64,000 nucleotides of DNA from JBFMAI01 sp040755725. GTDB taxonomy: Bacteria > Planctomycetota > Phycisphaerae > UBA1845 > Fen-1342. Where the stretch lies: assembly GCA_040755725.1 (NCBI GenBank), contig JBFMAI010000040.1, positions 372,001 through 436,000 of the forward strand, written 5' to 3'. This document shows, piece after piece, positions 15,783 to 26,531 of this stretch (positions are counted from its first letter, which is position 1; every line of letters starts with the position of its first letter). The translations under genes were made by a program, and so were the position numbers. Under the pieces are notes generated by a model that saw nothing but the letters and a program-made list of their open reading frames with translations, did not search any database and was not told the DNA's origin.

Positions 15783-16430
15783 ATGATGAACCCGCGAATA
15801 CCACCCACGCTGTCGGGCAGGCACAACTCTGGCCCGTTGCCGGCCCGTCGAGTTGCTGCGATTTCGCTATTGGCAACGGTTCTGCTCTGTGTCGCCGGAT
15901 GCCCCGTGACTTTCGAACAGACGCTGCCCGCCGACCTGGATCCCGCCATGCGGTACGTCTTGGACCACCGTGAGGCCTTCGCACAGCCCGAGCCGCTGCC
16001 GGCGGAGGTTGGGATACCCGCGGATCCCCTTGACGGCGTGGTGGGGTGCTGGGGCTCATACGAAGCCAACGCGCCTGACGACGAGGTGCCCGTTCGGACC
16101 CACTTGTACTGGGTCTACCAGTTTGGACCGGACGGCAGCCTCACGATGTGGGACGTGGCCGATGTCGGCGGATACTACGCCATCGTCCTTCGCAGCGAAG
16201 GGCGCTATGAAGTCCTCGGTAACCACACCCTGTCAGCAACGGTGGAGCGAGTGCGGGCCTACAACGCAGCCACCCACGCCTATGAGGTGTTCGGGGAACC
16301 AGCGGCGGGACTTCAGTGGCTTGCTACGCTGGCGGGCGACGAACTCCGCATCCGAATGGTCGTAAACGACGATGATAACACCCCCGGACCGGCGGACATG
16401 GTCTTCCGCCGAATGGACTGCGAGCCCTGA
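15783..16430 (+). CDS. Hypothetical lipoprotein
   Basis: The protein has 215 residues and a clear GGAGGAA Shine-Dalgarno before the ATG. A signal peptide ends in the lipobox LCVAGC with the acylated cysteine at C40. The mature part (about 80-215) is beta-rich and tryptophan-rich (GVVGCWGSYEAN, HLYWVYQFGPDGSLTMWD), similar in style to small lipocalin-like domains but not assigned. It probably sits in the outer or inner membrane facing the periplasm. Confidence 0.7.
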   Translation: MMNPRIPPTLSGRHNSGPLPARRVAAISLLATVLLCVAGCPVTFEQTLPADLDPAMRYVLDHREAFAQPEPLPAEVGIPADPLDGVVGCWGSYEANAPDDEVPVRTHLYWVYQFGPDGSLTMWDVADVGGYYAIVLRSEGRYEVLGNHTLSATVERVRAYNAATHAYEVFGEPAAGLQWLATLAGDELRIRMVVNDDDNTPGPADMVFRRMDCEP

Positions 16431-16452
16431 TTGACACGGCGGCGGCCGCGCT

Positions 16453-16521
16453 CCGAGCCGCGACCGTAAGGGAGCGGGGAACCCGGTTCAACGGAACCGC
16501 TCCCTTACGGTCGCGGCTCGG
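16453..16521. repeat. 25 bp perfect inverted repeat, terminator-like
   Basis: CCGAGCCGCGACCGTAAGGG and the next five bases (16453-16477) are exactly complementary to 16497-16521 across a 19-base loop. It lies 23 bp after the lipoprotein stop. The stem is far longer than a typical intrinsic terminator and has no T-tract, so it is more likely a dispersed palindromic repeat. Confidence 0.75.
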
Positions 16522-16659
16522 ATCGCACCCTGACTGACCAGGCTCGACCTGGACCCTGTGGCCGCCGCGGGCCGCGGGGCGGGCGGGCACCGCACGAGGG
16601 GTACTTGCCGTATAATCGCGCCCCGGGCGTGGGCCTTGGCCGCACGCACACCAACGGCA

Positions 16660-18012
16660 ATGGCTCAAACGGCATTCGTTCTGGTTGTGACCGATGATGA
16701 AGCCGCCGGACAGCGGCTGCGCGAGTTGCTGCGCGAGAAGCACGGGCACGTGGGCAGCGTTGTGACGAGCCTGGCGGCGGCCCTGGACTCGATCCGCGCA
16801 CGGGCCCCGGATGTCGTGGTGACGCGGCCACGGGTTGGCCACGATTCCACCCCGGAGCCGCTGGCCGAGTTGCTCGACCGCTCCGCCCGGGACGCCACGC
16901 TGCTCGTCGTCGGCGGCGATGAGCTGCCGGCGGCCCGGCGGATCAAGGTGGCCCCCGTCGCGGCGACGGACGACATCGAGGCCCTCGCCCAAGCGGTCAG
17001 CACGGCGGCCCGTAAGGCCGTCGCCCGCCGCGAGGACCGCCTGCTTCAGGAGTCGATCGCCGGCCAGCGGGTGGACGCCTTTGAGGGGATCGTGGGCGTG
17101 TCCCCGGCGATCCGCCGCATCATCGAGCGGATCAAGAAGGCCGCCCGCAACAAACTAACCGTGCTGATCCTGGGCGAGACGGGGACGGGCAAGGACCTGA
17201 TCGCGGAGGCGATTCATCGGTGCTCCGACCGCGCTGCCCGGCCGCTGAAGTCGGTCAATTGCGCCGGACTCAACGAGAACCTGCTGGAAAGCGAGTTGTT
17301 CGGCCACGTGCGCGGGGCGTTCACGGGGGCGGTCAGCGACCGCAAGGGCTACTTCGTCGCCGCCGACGGGGGCACGCTGTTCCTCGACGAGATCGGCGAC
17401 ATGCCGCTGCCCATGCAGGCGAAGCTGCTGCGGGCGCTGGAGCGCCGGGAGATCACGCCGGTGGGCTCGACGGACGTGCGGCGGGTGGACGTGCGGGTCA
17501 TCGCGGCGACCAACAGCGACTTGCAGCGGGCGGTGGAGGAGAACAAGTTCCGCGAGGACCTGTTCTACCGGCTGAATCAGTGGGTGATCGACGTGCCGCC
17601 GCTGCGGGAACGGCGCGAGGACATCCCGCTGCTGGCGGATTACCTGCGGCAGCGGGCCAACCGCACGCACGGGACGAGCTGCGAGGGCATCTCCAGCGAA
17701 GCGATGGGCTACCTCACCAAGTACTACTGGCCCGGTAACGTCCGGGAGCTGGCCAACATCATCGAGGCCCTCGTCGTCGAGACCGAAGGCCGGCAGATTG
17801 AGGCCGACGACCTGCCCGAGCGCATCCGCGGCTCCCGCGAGATCGTCCCCGCCTCCACCGCCGGCATGGTCGGCCTGACCATGGCCCAGGTCGAGCGTCT
17901 GATGATTGAGCGGACGCTTCAGGCGACCGGCGGCAACCGCGAGCAGGCCGCGAAACTGCTGGATATCGGGACGCGCACGCTGTATCGCAAGATCAAGGAG
18001 TACGGGCTATAG
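16660..18012 (+). CDS. Sigma54-dependent transcriptional activator with degenerate receiver
   Basis: The protein has 450 residues. Residues 1-120 follow the receiver fold and keep the acidic VVTDDE segment, but the phospho-acceptor position (PDVVVTR) is R56 and the conserved lysine loop is altered, so aspartyl phosphorylation is unlikely. Residues 143-380 are a complete AAA+ domain: Walker A GETGTGKD (172-179), the sigma54-contacting GAFTGA loop (219-224), LFLDEIGDM and the R-finger region. The C-terminal Fis-type HTH is ATGGNREQAAKLLDIGTRTL. It would activate RpoN promoters; the signal is unknown. Confidence 0.9.
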   Translation: MAQTAFVLVVTDDEAAGQRLRELLREKHGHVGSVVTSLAAALDSIRARAPDVVVTRPRVGHDSTPEPLAELLDRSARDATLLVVGGDELPAARRIKVAPVAATDDIEALAQAVSTAARKAVARREDRLLQESIAGQRVDAFEGIVGVSPAIRRIIERIKKAARNKLTVLILGETGTGKDLIAEAIHRCSDRAARPLKSVNCAGLNENLLESELFGHVRGAFTGAVSDRKGYFVAADGGTLFLDEIGDMPLPMQAKLLRALERREITPVGSTDVRRVDVRVIAATNSDLQRAVEENKFREDLFYRLNQWVIDVPPLRERREDIPLLADYLRQRANRTHGTSCEGISSEAMGYLTKYYWPGNVRELANIIEALVVETEGRQIEADDLPERIRGSREIVPASTAGMVGLTMAQVERLMIERTLQATGGNREQAAKLLDIGTRTLYRKIKEYGL

Positions 18013-18192
18013 CGCGGTCAGTTTGCAGTGCGGGGCCGAGCGGCGCGGGGAGATCCTCGGGCGGCCGACGGCCGGCACGGAGCCTGGTCGCCAAAGGCGA
18101 CTCGCTGTGGCGAGCCGCTACGTTTAGCTGCGGCCCCAGGCCGCGCTACACCACTGTGGTGGCCTTCTTCTTCACGGCAAGAGAGTCTACAA

Positions 18193-19278
18193 GTGAATAA
18201 CCCGCTGCCTGTCGCGGTCATCGGCGCCGGCCACATGGGCCGGCATCACGTGCGGACCTATTCCAACCTGCCCGACGCGCGCCTCGTCGCCGTCATCGAC
18301 GCCCACGTGGAGCGGGCGCGGCAACTGGCCGAGCCGCTGGGCGTGCCGTTCGCCGACCGGCTGACGCCCGAGCTGGGCGACGTGGCCGCGGCCAGCATCG
18401 CCGTGCCGACCGTGCAGCACCTGGCCGTCAGCCGGCCGCTGATCGAGCGCGGCATCCACCTGCTGATCGAGAAGCCGCTGGCCCCGTCGGCGGCCGAGGC
18501 GGAACGGATCGCCCAACTCGCGCGCGAGCACAACGTCGTCGTCCAGGTCGGACATACCGAGCGGTTCAACCCGGCCGTGCGGGCGGTGGACCGCCTCGGC
18601 CTGCGGCCGAAGTTCGTCGAAACCCACCGCATCAGCCCCTTCACGTTCCGCTCGGCGGACATCGGCGTCGTCTTCGACCTGATGATCCACGACATCGACA
18701 TCCTCCTGCACCTCGTGCGGGACGAGGTCGCCCGCGTCGACGCCGTCGGTGTCAACGTCCTCGGCCGTAGCGAGGACATCGCTAACGCCCGCGTGGCGTT
18801 CCGCGGCGGCGCGGTGGCGAACCTGACGGCATCGCGACTGGCGCTGAAGACGGAGCGGAAGTTGCGGGTCTTCGCCGAGAAGGCGTACGTGTCGCTGGAT
18901 TACCAGAAGAAGGTCGGCGTCGCGATCACGCTCGACAAGAACCTCGACGTGCTCAAGATGGCCCGCGAGCGAAACATCGAGGACCTGTCGCAGATGGCCG
19001 GCCTGGACTACGGCAAGCTGGTCCGTGTCGAACCGCTGCAAATCGACGACAAGGACCCGCTGCGCAGCGAGCTCGAGTCGTTCCTCCAGTGCGTCCGCAC
19101 CCGCTCCCGGCCGCCGGTGAGCGCCGAGGACGGCGTCGCGGCCGTCCGGCTGGCCGAGCAGATCGTCCAATCGCTGGCCGCCCACCGCTGGGACGGCGAC
19201 GCCGGCAACCGCGTGGGCCTCGAGGCGGACATCGTCGGCCGGGCGGTCCATCCGTCGGGGCCGCACCCCAAGACATGA
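18193..19278 (+). CDS. Gfo/Idh/MocA-family NAD(P)-dependent oxidoreductase
   Basis: The protein has 361 residues from GTG 18193, chosen because the Rossmann motif VAVIGAGHMGRHH starts six residues later. The EKPL motif (LLIEKPLAPS) carries the catalytic lysine, and a conserved HDIDI segment holds the histidine-aspartate of the second domain. In some Planctomycetes such genes lie next to lipid A genes and act on UDP-GlcNAc-type sugars; no such neighbours are visible here, so the substrate remains open. Confidence 0.82.
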   Translation: MNNPLPVAVIGAGHMGRHHVRTYSNLPDARLVAVIDAHVERARQLAEPLGVPFADRLTPELGDVAAASIAVPTVQHLAVSRPLIERGIHLLIEKPLAPSAAEAERIAQLAREHNVVVQVGHTERFNPAVRAVDRLGLRPKFVETHRISPFTFRSADIGVVFDLMIHDIDILLHLVRDEVARVDAVGVNVLGRSEDIANARVAFRGGAVANLTASRLALKTERKLRVFAEKAYVSLDYQKKVGVAITLDKNLDVLKMARERNIEDLSQMAGLDYGKLVRVEPLQIDDKDPLRSELESFLQCVRTRSRPPVSAEDGVAAVRLAEQIVQSLAAHRWDGDAGNRVGLEADIVGRAVHPSGPHPKT

Positions 19279-19505
19279 TCCCAGATGTGGCCGGAGTCCT
19301 TGGCCCGGCCGCGGAACCGCCGCGGGCGGTGGGGGTGGCCCTCGATCGCAGGGGAACGCCACAGCGCCGCAGGGACCATTCGCCGACTCGCTCCGCGACC
19401 GGATCTATGCCCGTGGTCGCTTACCCACACCCGTCCAGGCCCTACAATGAGTTGGCGTTGTCCGCCCGGCGGCAAGCGGCGGGCCGCGCCGCAGGAGTGT
19501 GCGCG

Positions 19506-21173
19506 ATGCGTGCAGACGCGATACGGTATCGGCGGCCGAGGTGGTCGTGGCTCGCCCTCGGGGTTCTCCTGGCGGCAGCGGCCCAAGGACCGGGGACGGC
19601 CTTCGCCCAGCCGGCTGAGCCACCCGCGTCCGCTGCGGTGCCGGCCGCCGCCGCGGCGCGCGAGTGGCCCGAACTGACCGCCATCGCCCACGCGTTCCGG
19701 CAGGTCGCCCGCCTCGCCGGCCCCGGCGTGGTACACATCCGTGTGAGCGGCGCCGGGGTGGCCGACGCCCCCGCGAACGAGCTGCGCGACCAGATTCGGC
19801 GGCAATTGGAGGAATTGCTGAAGGAGAAGCTCACTGAGGAGCAGCGCCGACAGCTCGAAGAGCAATTGAGCCAACCGCCCGCGAACGAGGATGATCAGCG
19901 CTTGCAGGACCTGCTCCGGGATTTCCTGGACGAAGACCAACTTCGCCAACTCGAACAGCAACGCCGCCGCGCTCAGCGCGAGCGGCCCCAGTTTCTGCCA
20001 CCCCCCGGCACCGGCAGCGGCATCGTCCTGGACGCGGACGGCCACATCCTGACGAACCACCATGTGATTGCGGGGCGGTCCGACATCCGCGTGGTGCTGC
20101 ACGACGAGCGGGAGTACGCCGCCCGACTGGTCGGCTCCGATCCGAAGACCGATCTGGCGGTCTTGCGGATCAACGCGCCGGACTTGCAGCCGCTGCGGTT
20201 TGGAGATTCCGACGCGCTGGAGGTCGGCGACTGGGTCATTGCCGTGGGGTCACCGTTCGGCCTGTCTCAGACCGTCACCCACGGCATCGTGAGCGCCAAG
20301 GGGCGGACCCGCGTCCCCGGCATCGCCATTGACTACCAGGACTTCATTCAGACCGACGCCGCCATCAACCCCGGCAATTCCGGCGGCCCGCTGCTGAACC
20401 TGCGGGGCGAGGTCGTCGGGGTGAACACGGCCATTGCGACGCACGGCGACGGCGTCAACGCCGGCATCGCTTTCACGATTCCCGGCAACCGCGCCGCCCG
20501 CATCGCCGAGCAGCTCAAGACCCGCGGCAGCATCCAGCGCGGCTGGCTGGGGGTGAGCTTCACCGAGCTGGACGACGCGGACGCCGCCATCTTCGGGTTG
20601 AGTGATCGTCACGGCGTCATCGTCGAGCGCGTGTTGAGCGACTCGCCCGCCGAGAATGCCGGCATACAAGTCGAGGACGTGGTGATCCGGGTCGAAGGCG
20701 TCGCGATCACCGGCTCCGAGCGGCTGCGCGGCCTGATCGCGGACCTGACGCCGGGCGACGTGGTGCGACTGCGGGTCGTGCGGGACGGCCGGGAGCGCGA
20801 CCTGCGGGTCCGACTGGGGCTTCAGCCGGAGAACCTGCTGGTCGCCGCCCGGGCGGATTCGGTCGAGGCGCGGGCAATACCCGGCCTGGGTCTGGCGGCG
20901 CGCACGCTACGGCCCGGCTTGTTGCGCCAGTTGCGCGTGAACTACCGGCCCGCAGACCGCGGCGTGCTGGTCTGGCGGGTGGACGCGGCGGGGCCGGCCG
21001 CGGAGTTGGCGGCGTTCGACCTGATCGTGGCCTGCGACGGCCGGCGTGTGACGACGGTCGGCGAGCTGATCGAGGGCACCGGCCGCGCCGACGCCGACGC
21101 GGAGATTCGGTTGACAGTCCGCGATGCCGAGGGCGCGGAGCGGGTCGTCGTGGTGAAGCGGGCGGCAAAGTAG
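19506..21173 (+). CDS. HtrA/DegP-type periplasmic serine protease with two PDZ domains
   Basis: The protein has 555 residues with an N-terminal signal or anchor (WSWLALGVLLAAAAQ). Residues 92-162 are an unusual, highly charged coiled-coil insert (repeated EEL, EEQRRQLEEQL, DEDQLRQLEQQ) before the protease domain. The catalytic triad is H186 (TNHHVIAG), D216 (KTDLAVLR) and S292 (NPGNSGGPLL). Two PDZ-like regions follow, about 365-455 and 475-550. It would degrade or refold damaged exported proteins. Confidence 0.88.
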   Translation: MRADAIRYRRPRWSWLALGVLLAAAAQGPGTAFAQPAEPPASAAVPAAAAAREWPELTAIAHAFRQVARLAGPGVVHIRVSGAGVADAPANELRDQIRRQLEELLKEKLTEEQRRQLEEQLSQPPANEDDQRLQDLLRDFLDEDQLRQLEQQRRRAQRERPQFLPPPGTGSGIVLDADGHILTNHHVIAGRSDIRVVLHDEREYAARLVGSDPKTDLAVLRINAPDLQPLRFGDSDALEVGDWVIAVGSPFGLSQTVTHGIVSAKGRTRVPGIAIDYQDFIQTDAAINPGNSGGPLLNLRGEVVGVNTAIATHGDGVNAGIAFTIPGNRAARIAEQLKTRGSIQRGWLGVSFTELDDADAAIFGLSDRHGVIVERVLSDSPAENAGIQVEDVVIRVEGVAITGSERLRGLIADLTPGDVVRLRVVRDGRERDLRVRLGLQPENLLVAARADSVEARAIPGLGLAARTLRPGLLRQLRVNYRPADRGVLVWRVDAAGPAAELAAFDLIVACDGRRVTTVGELIEGTGRADADAEIRLTVRDAEGAERVVVVKRAAK

Positions 21174-21209
21174 ACGCCGCACCGTCGGCCGCTGGCCGCA
21201 AAATGCCCA

Positions 21210-22595
21210 TTACGGGCTGGTGAGCAGCCGGACAAACGGATTGACGTCGCCGAAATCGGCGCGCCCGTCGCAATTCAGGTCGCCTGCGGCCTCGGGGGCC
21301 AGACCGTACTGCGTGCGATACGCGACCGGGTTCGTCAACGCCAGCACAAACGGGTTGATGTCGCCGAAGTTGACCCCACCGTCGTTGTTCAGGTCGCCCT
21401 TCAGCACCCCGTTGGGGACGATCTTGAATACCTCGCCGCCGAGGTCGCAGATGTACAGCTCGCCCGCGGCGTCCTCGCCGAACGAGACAATGCTGTCGAT
21501 GGTGCCCGCGGCCGGGCGCAGCTCCGTCGTGCGATCAACGAGCTGCGTTACCTGCTGGCCGTCGTAGCGGAACGACCAGATGCGGGCCGAGCAGTAGTCG
21601 GCGAAGAAGTACGTGCCGCGGAGGTCGCGCAGCCGGCCGCCGCGGTACACGTAGCCGCCGGTGATCGAGCACCCGAGCGCGTGGGAGTACTCGTGAATTG
21701 GGAAGACCAGCTCGGCCGCCGGCGGGCAGCCGGCGGTGTTGTACGCCTGATTGCCTTCATAGCAGCGCCAGCCGTAGTTATCGCCGCCCGGACTGCTGGC
21801 GGGCTGGAAGTCCACCTCCTCCCATTGGTTCTGGCCCACGTCGGCGATGTACAGGTCCCCAGTGAGGCGATCGAAGCTGTTTCGCCAGGGGTTCCGCAGT
21901 CCGTAAGCCCAGATTTCGTCCGCCCCGGCCACGCCGACGAACGGGTTGTCGGGCGGAATGGCGTAGGGGCTGCCGGGGGCGGCCCCCCGCACGTCGATCC
22001 GCAGCAGCTTGCCCAGCAACACCTCGATGTTCTGAGCGCGGTTGCCCGGGTCACCACCCGACCCGCCGTCGCCCGTGGCGATATACAGGTAACCGTCGGG
22101 GCCGAACCCGATCCAGCCGCCGTTGTGGTTGGTGAACGGCTGGTCGATGCTCAGCAGCACGAGCTGCGAGAAGGGGTCGGCCCGGTTCGGATCGCCCGCC
22201 GACACCTGGTAGCGGGCCACGAAGGTGCGGAGCTGGCTGCTGACCACGCGAGTGTAGTTGACGTACAGGTAGCCGTTGCTGTCGTAGTCGGGATCAAACG
22301 CCAGCCCCAGCAGCCCGCGCTCGCCGCCCGGGGTGACCAACACCTCGAGAAACGGCGTCGGTAGCACCACGCCGCCGATCAAGTCGAGAATCTTGACCAC
22401 GCCGCCCTGTTCCACGATGAACAGACGGTCGGCGTCCCCGGGCGGAGCGGTCGCGAACACCGGCGAACTCAGACCGGCGGCGACCCGGACGGCGGTCAGA
22501 GGGGTGTTGCACTGCGCGGCGGCATCCGGCGCGCACCCCGACACGATTGCGGCGATGACCACGAAGAACAGCGGGAGCGGAATTATGTGTTTCAT
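21210..22595 (-). CDS. Secreted glucose/sorbosone (PQQ-type) dehydrogenase with dockerin-like C-terminus
   Basis: The protein has 461 residues, with a lipobox IVSGC (C21) in the signal peptide. Residues 30-390 match the six-bladed propeller of the GSDH family (ERGLLGLAFDPDYDSNGYLY, HNGGWIGFGPDGYLYIATGD, then ADVGQNQWEEVD). The last 60 residues are two dockerin type I-like calcium repeats (GDLNNDGGVNFGDINPFV and GDLNCDGRADFGDVNPFV), common on secreted planctomycete proteins. Its likely job is oxidation of sugars outside the cytoplasm; substrate and cofactor are unproven. Confidence 0.87.
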   Translation of the reverse strand: MKHIIPLPLFFVVIAAIVSGCAPDAAAQCNTPLTAVRVAAGLSSPVFATAPPGDADRLFIVEQGGVVKILDLIGGVVLPTPFLEVLVTPGGERGLLGLAFDPDYDSNGYLYVNYTRVVSSQLRTFVARYQVSAGDPNRADPFSQLVLLSIDQPFTNHNGGWIGFGPDGYLYIATGDGGSGGDPGNRAQNIEVLLGKLLRIDVRGAAPGSPYAIPPDNPFVGVAGADEIWAYGLRNPWRNSFDRLTGDLYIADVGQNQWEEVDFQPASSPGGDNYGWRCYEGNQAYNTAGCPPAAELVFPIHEYSHALGCSITGGYVYRGGRLRDLRGTYFFADYCSARIWSFRYDGQQVTQLVDRTTELRPAAGTIDSIVSFGEDAAGELYICDLGGEVFKIVPNGVLKGDLNNDGGVNFGDINPFVLALTNPVAYRTQYGLAPEAAGDLNCDGRADFGDVNPFVRLLTSP

Positions 22596-22623
22596 CGGAT
22601 TACTCCTGTCCGAGAGTCACCAA

Positions 22624-22681
22624 CAGAACCCACCACGCAAGTGGTGGGCCGCCTAGCCCCGCACTGGCGGGCGGGGCTCTG
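22624..22681 (-). repeat. Leader palindrome, family B copy 1 (three-way-junction-like)
   Basis: It starts 29 bp upstream of the dehydrogenase ATG, just behind its Shine-Dalgarno. Read in the gene direction, an outer stem CAGAGCC/GGTTCTG encloses CCCCGC/GCGGGG and CCACCAC/GTGGTGG hairpins. Three similar units occur at 53711, 54206 and 58886. The rest of the 346-base gap 22596-22941 has no gene. Confidence 0.65.
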
Positions 22682-22941
22682 ATAGACACTCCGGTCGACG
22701 ACCTTCGGCTCGTCGGCCGATTATAGGCCGCTCGCGGCGCGCGCTCGGAATCGAGCCGGGCACCATGGGACGGCGGGCTGCCGGATAAGCGACGGCGGGG
22801 CCGGGGCCTTGCCCTGGCATCCCCCGGTGGTCCAGGTCACCCCTTTTGCCGACACAACTGGGGGCAGCGCTTTCACGCCCGGGATGCAGCCCGGCCGGTC
22901 TCGGGTTGCGCCCCCGGTCTGGCCCCTACGGAGCAGTCCGC

Positions 22942-25341
<2,400 letters not shown>

Positions 25342-25366
25342 GCGACCGTGCGCGAACATGCGACCC

Positions 25367-25429
25367 GGGAGGGCGGTCCCGGCGCGCCGGGACGGCCGAG
25401 CGGCGGCTCGCCGGGAAGCTCGCCCTCCC
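25367..25429. repeat. Dispersed palindrome, family A copy 2
   Basis: GGGAGGGCGGTCCCGG to AGCTCGCCCTCCC lies between the convergent histidine kinase and radical SAM genes. Flanks match copy 5: a GTGCGCGAAC-like left flank and a right flank with CTCCCATGGTCCTGAA. Confidence 0.65.
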
Positions 25430-25459
25430 GATTGGCCTCCCATGGTCCTGAACGCCTGT

Positions 25460-26395
25460 TTAATCAAACCGCCACAGCCCCGCCGCGCGGGCCAGCGCGT
25501 ACGCCTGCGACATCTCGGCGGCGGTCGGCCGGCGGTTGATCTCGGCATAGTGCTCGCGTCCCACCCGGTTCGACGGCCGGTACTGGCCCATGATGTTGAC
25601 GTACGTGTCCGGCGACACTTGGTCGGCCAGCCAACGGAAGATCGCCGCGCTTTCGTCCAGCAGCCCCGGCATGACGAGGTGCCGCACGAGCACGCCGCGG
25701 CACGCCACCCCGTCCGCCGTGAACCGCAGCTCGCCGACCTGTCGGTGCATCTCGGCGATGGCCGCGCGGGCGTGTTCGGCGTAGTCGCGGGCGAGCAGAT
25801 ATCGCTCGGTGACCGCGGGCGACCAGAGCTTGAAGTCCGGCAGGTAGATGTCCACCAGGCCGTCAAGCCAGCGCAGTGATTCCAAGGTGTCGTACGCACT
25901 CGTGTTGTAGACGATCGGTAGGCGCAGGCCGCCGTCCACGGCAACCGCCAGGGCTTCGAGGACTTGCGGAAGGACGTGTGTCGGGGTGACGAGGTTGATG
26001 TTGTGGCAGCCCTGCTCTTGCAGGTCCAGCATCAGGCCGGCCATTTGCTCCGCCGAACACGGTTGGCCGGTGATGCCTTGGCTGATGTCGTCGTTCTGGC
26101 AAAACACGCAGCGTAGGTTGCAGCCGGGAGAGAAGATCGTGCCGCTGCCGCGTGTCCCCCGCAGACAAGCTTCCTCGCCAAAGTGCGGGAATGCGGAGCT
26201 GACCCGTGCCCGTCGGCCGATCTGACACGTCCCCAGTTCATCCGCCCCCCGGTCCACGCCGCAGCCCCGCGGACAGAGGCGACACGCGGCCAGGGCCTCG
26301 GCAGCGGCGGCGGCCCGCCGGCCCAACACCTCTCGGCGGCCCGGGGCCAGGTACGCGGGGGCGGGGCCGGCCACTATGAAGCGCGGGTCTGGCAT
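25460..26395 (-). CDS. Radical SAM protein of the PflA/AmmeMemoRadiSam-like group
   Basis: The protein has 311 residues. The radical SAM cluster motif is CNLRCVFC, which ligates a 4Fe-4S cluster; an N-terminal cysteine group (CRLCPRGC) may hold a second metal site. The downstream TPTHVLP and LPDFKLW segments match pyruvate formate-lyase activase-like proteins acting in the cytoplasm. No glycyl radical enzyme is adjacent, so the target is unknown. It is divergent from phoB across 136 bp. Confidence 0.83.
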   Translation of the reverse strand: MPDPRFIVAGPAPAYLAPGRREVLGRRAAAAAEALAACRLCPRGCGVDRGADELGTCQIGRRARVSSAFPHFGEEACLRGTRGSGTIFSPGCNLRCVFCQNDDISQGITGQPCSAEQMAGLMLDLQEQGCHNINLVTPTHVLPQVLEALAVAVDGGLRLPIVYNTSAYDTLESLRWLDGLVDIYLPDFKLWSPAVTERYLLARDYAEHARAAIAEMHRQVGELRFTADGVACRGVLVRHLVMPGLLDESAAIFRWLADQVSPDTYVNIMGQYRPSNRVGREHYAEINRRPTAAEMSQAYALARAAGLWRFD

Positions 26396-26433
26396 CGGTC
26401 TTCCGGGGCCATCCGGGCCGGAGGCGGAGCAAT

Positions 26434-26462
26434 CTTCACTAAACCTTAATCACACTATAATA
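26434..26462 (+). promoter_or_regulatory. phoB promoter with candidate Pho-box-like repeat
   Basis: TATAAT at 26456-26461 is a consensus -10 box. Seven-base blocks CTTCACT (26434), CTTAATC (26445) and TATAATA (26456) recur every 11 bp, the spacing of PhoB binding half-sites, though the sequence match to the enterobacterial Pho box is weak. It lies 70 bp upstream of phoB, which fits autoregulation. Confidence 0.45.
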
Positions 26463-26531
26463 CGCGGGCGCCACCAATGAGGGTGTACCGGCCCGCCCGG
26501 GCACGTCGGGCCGGCTTGGAGCCCGCTCTCA

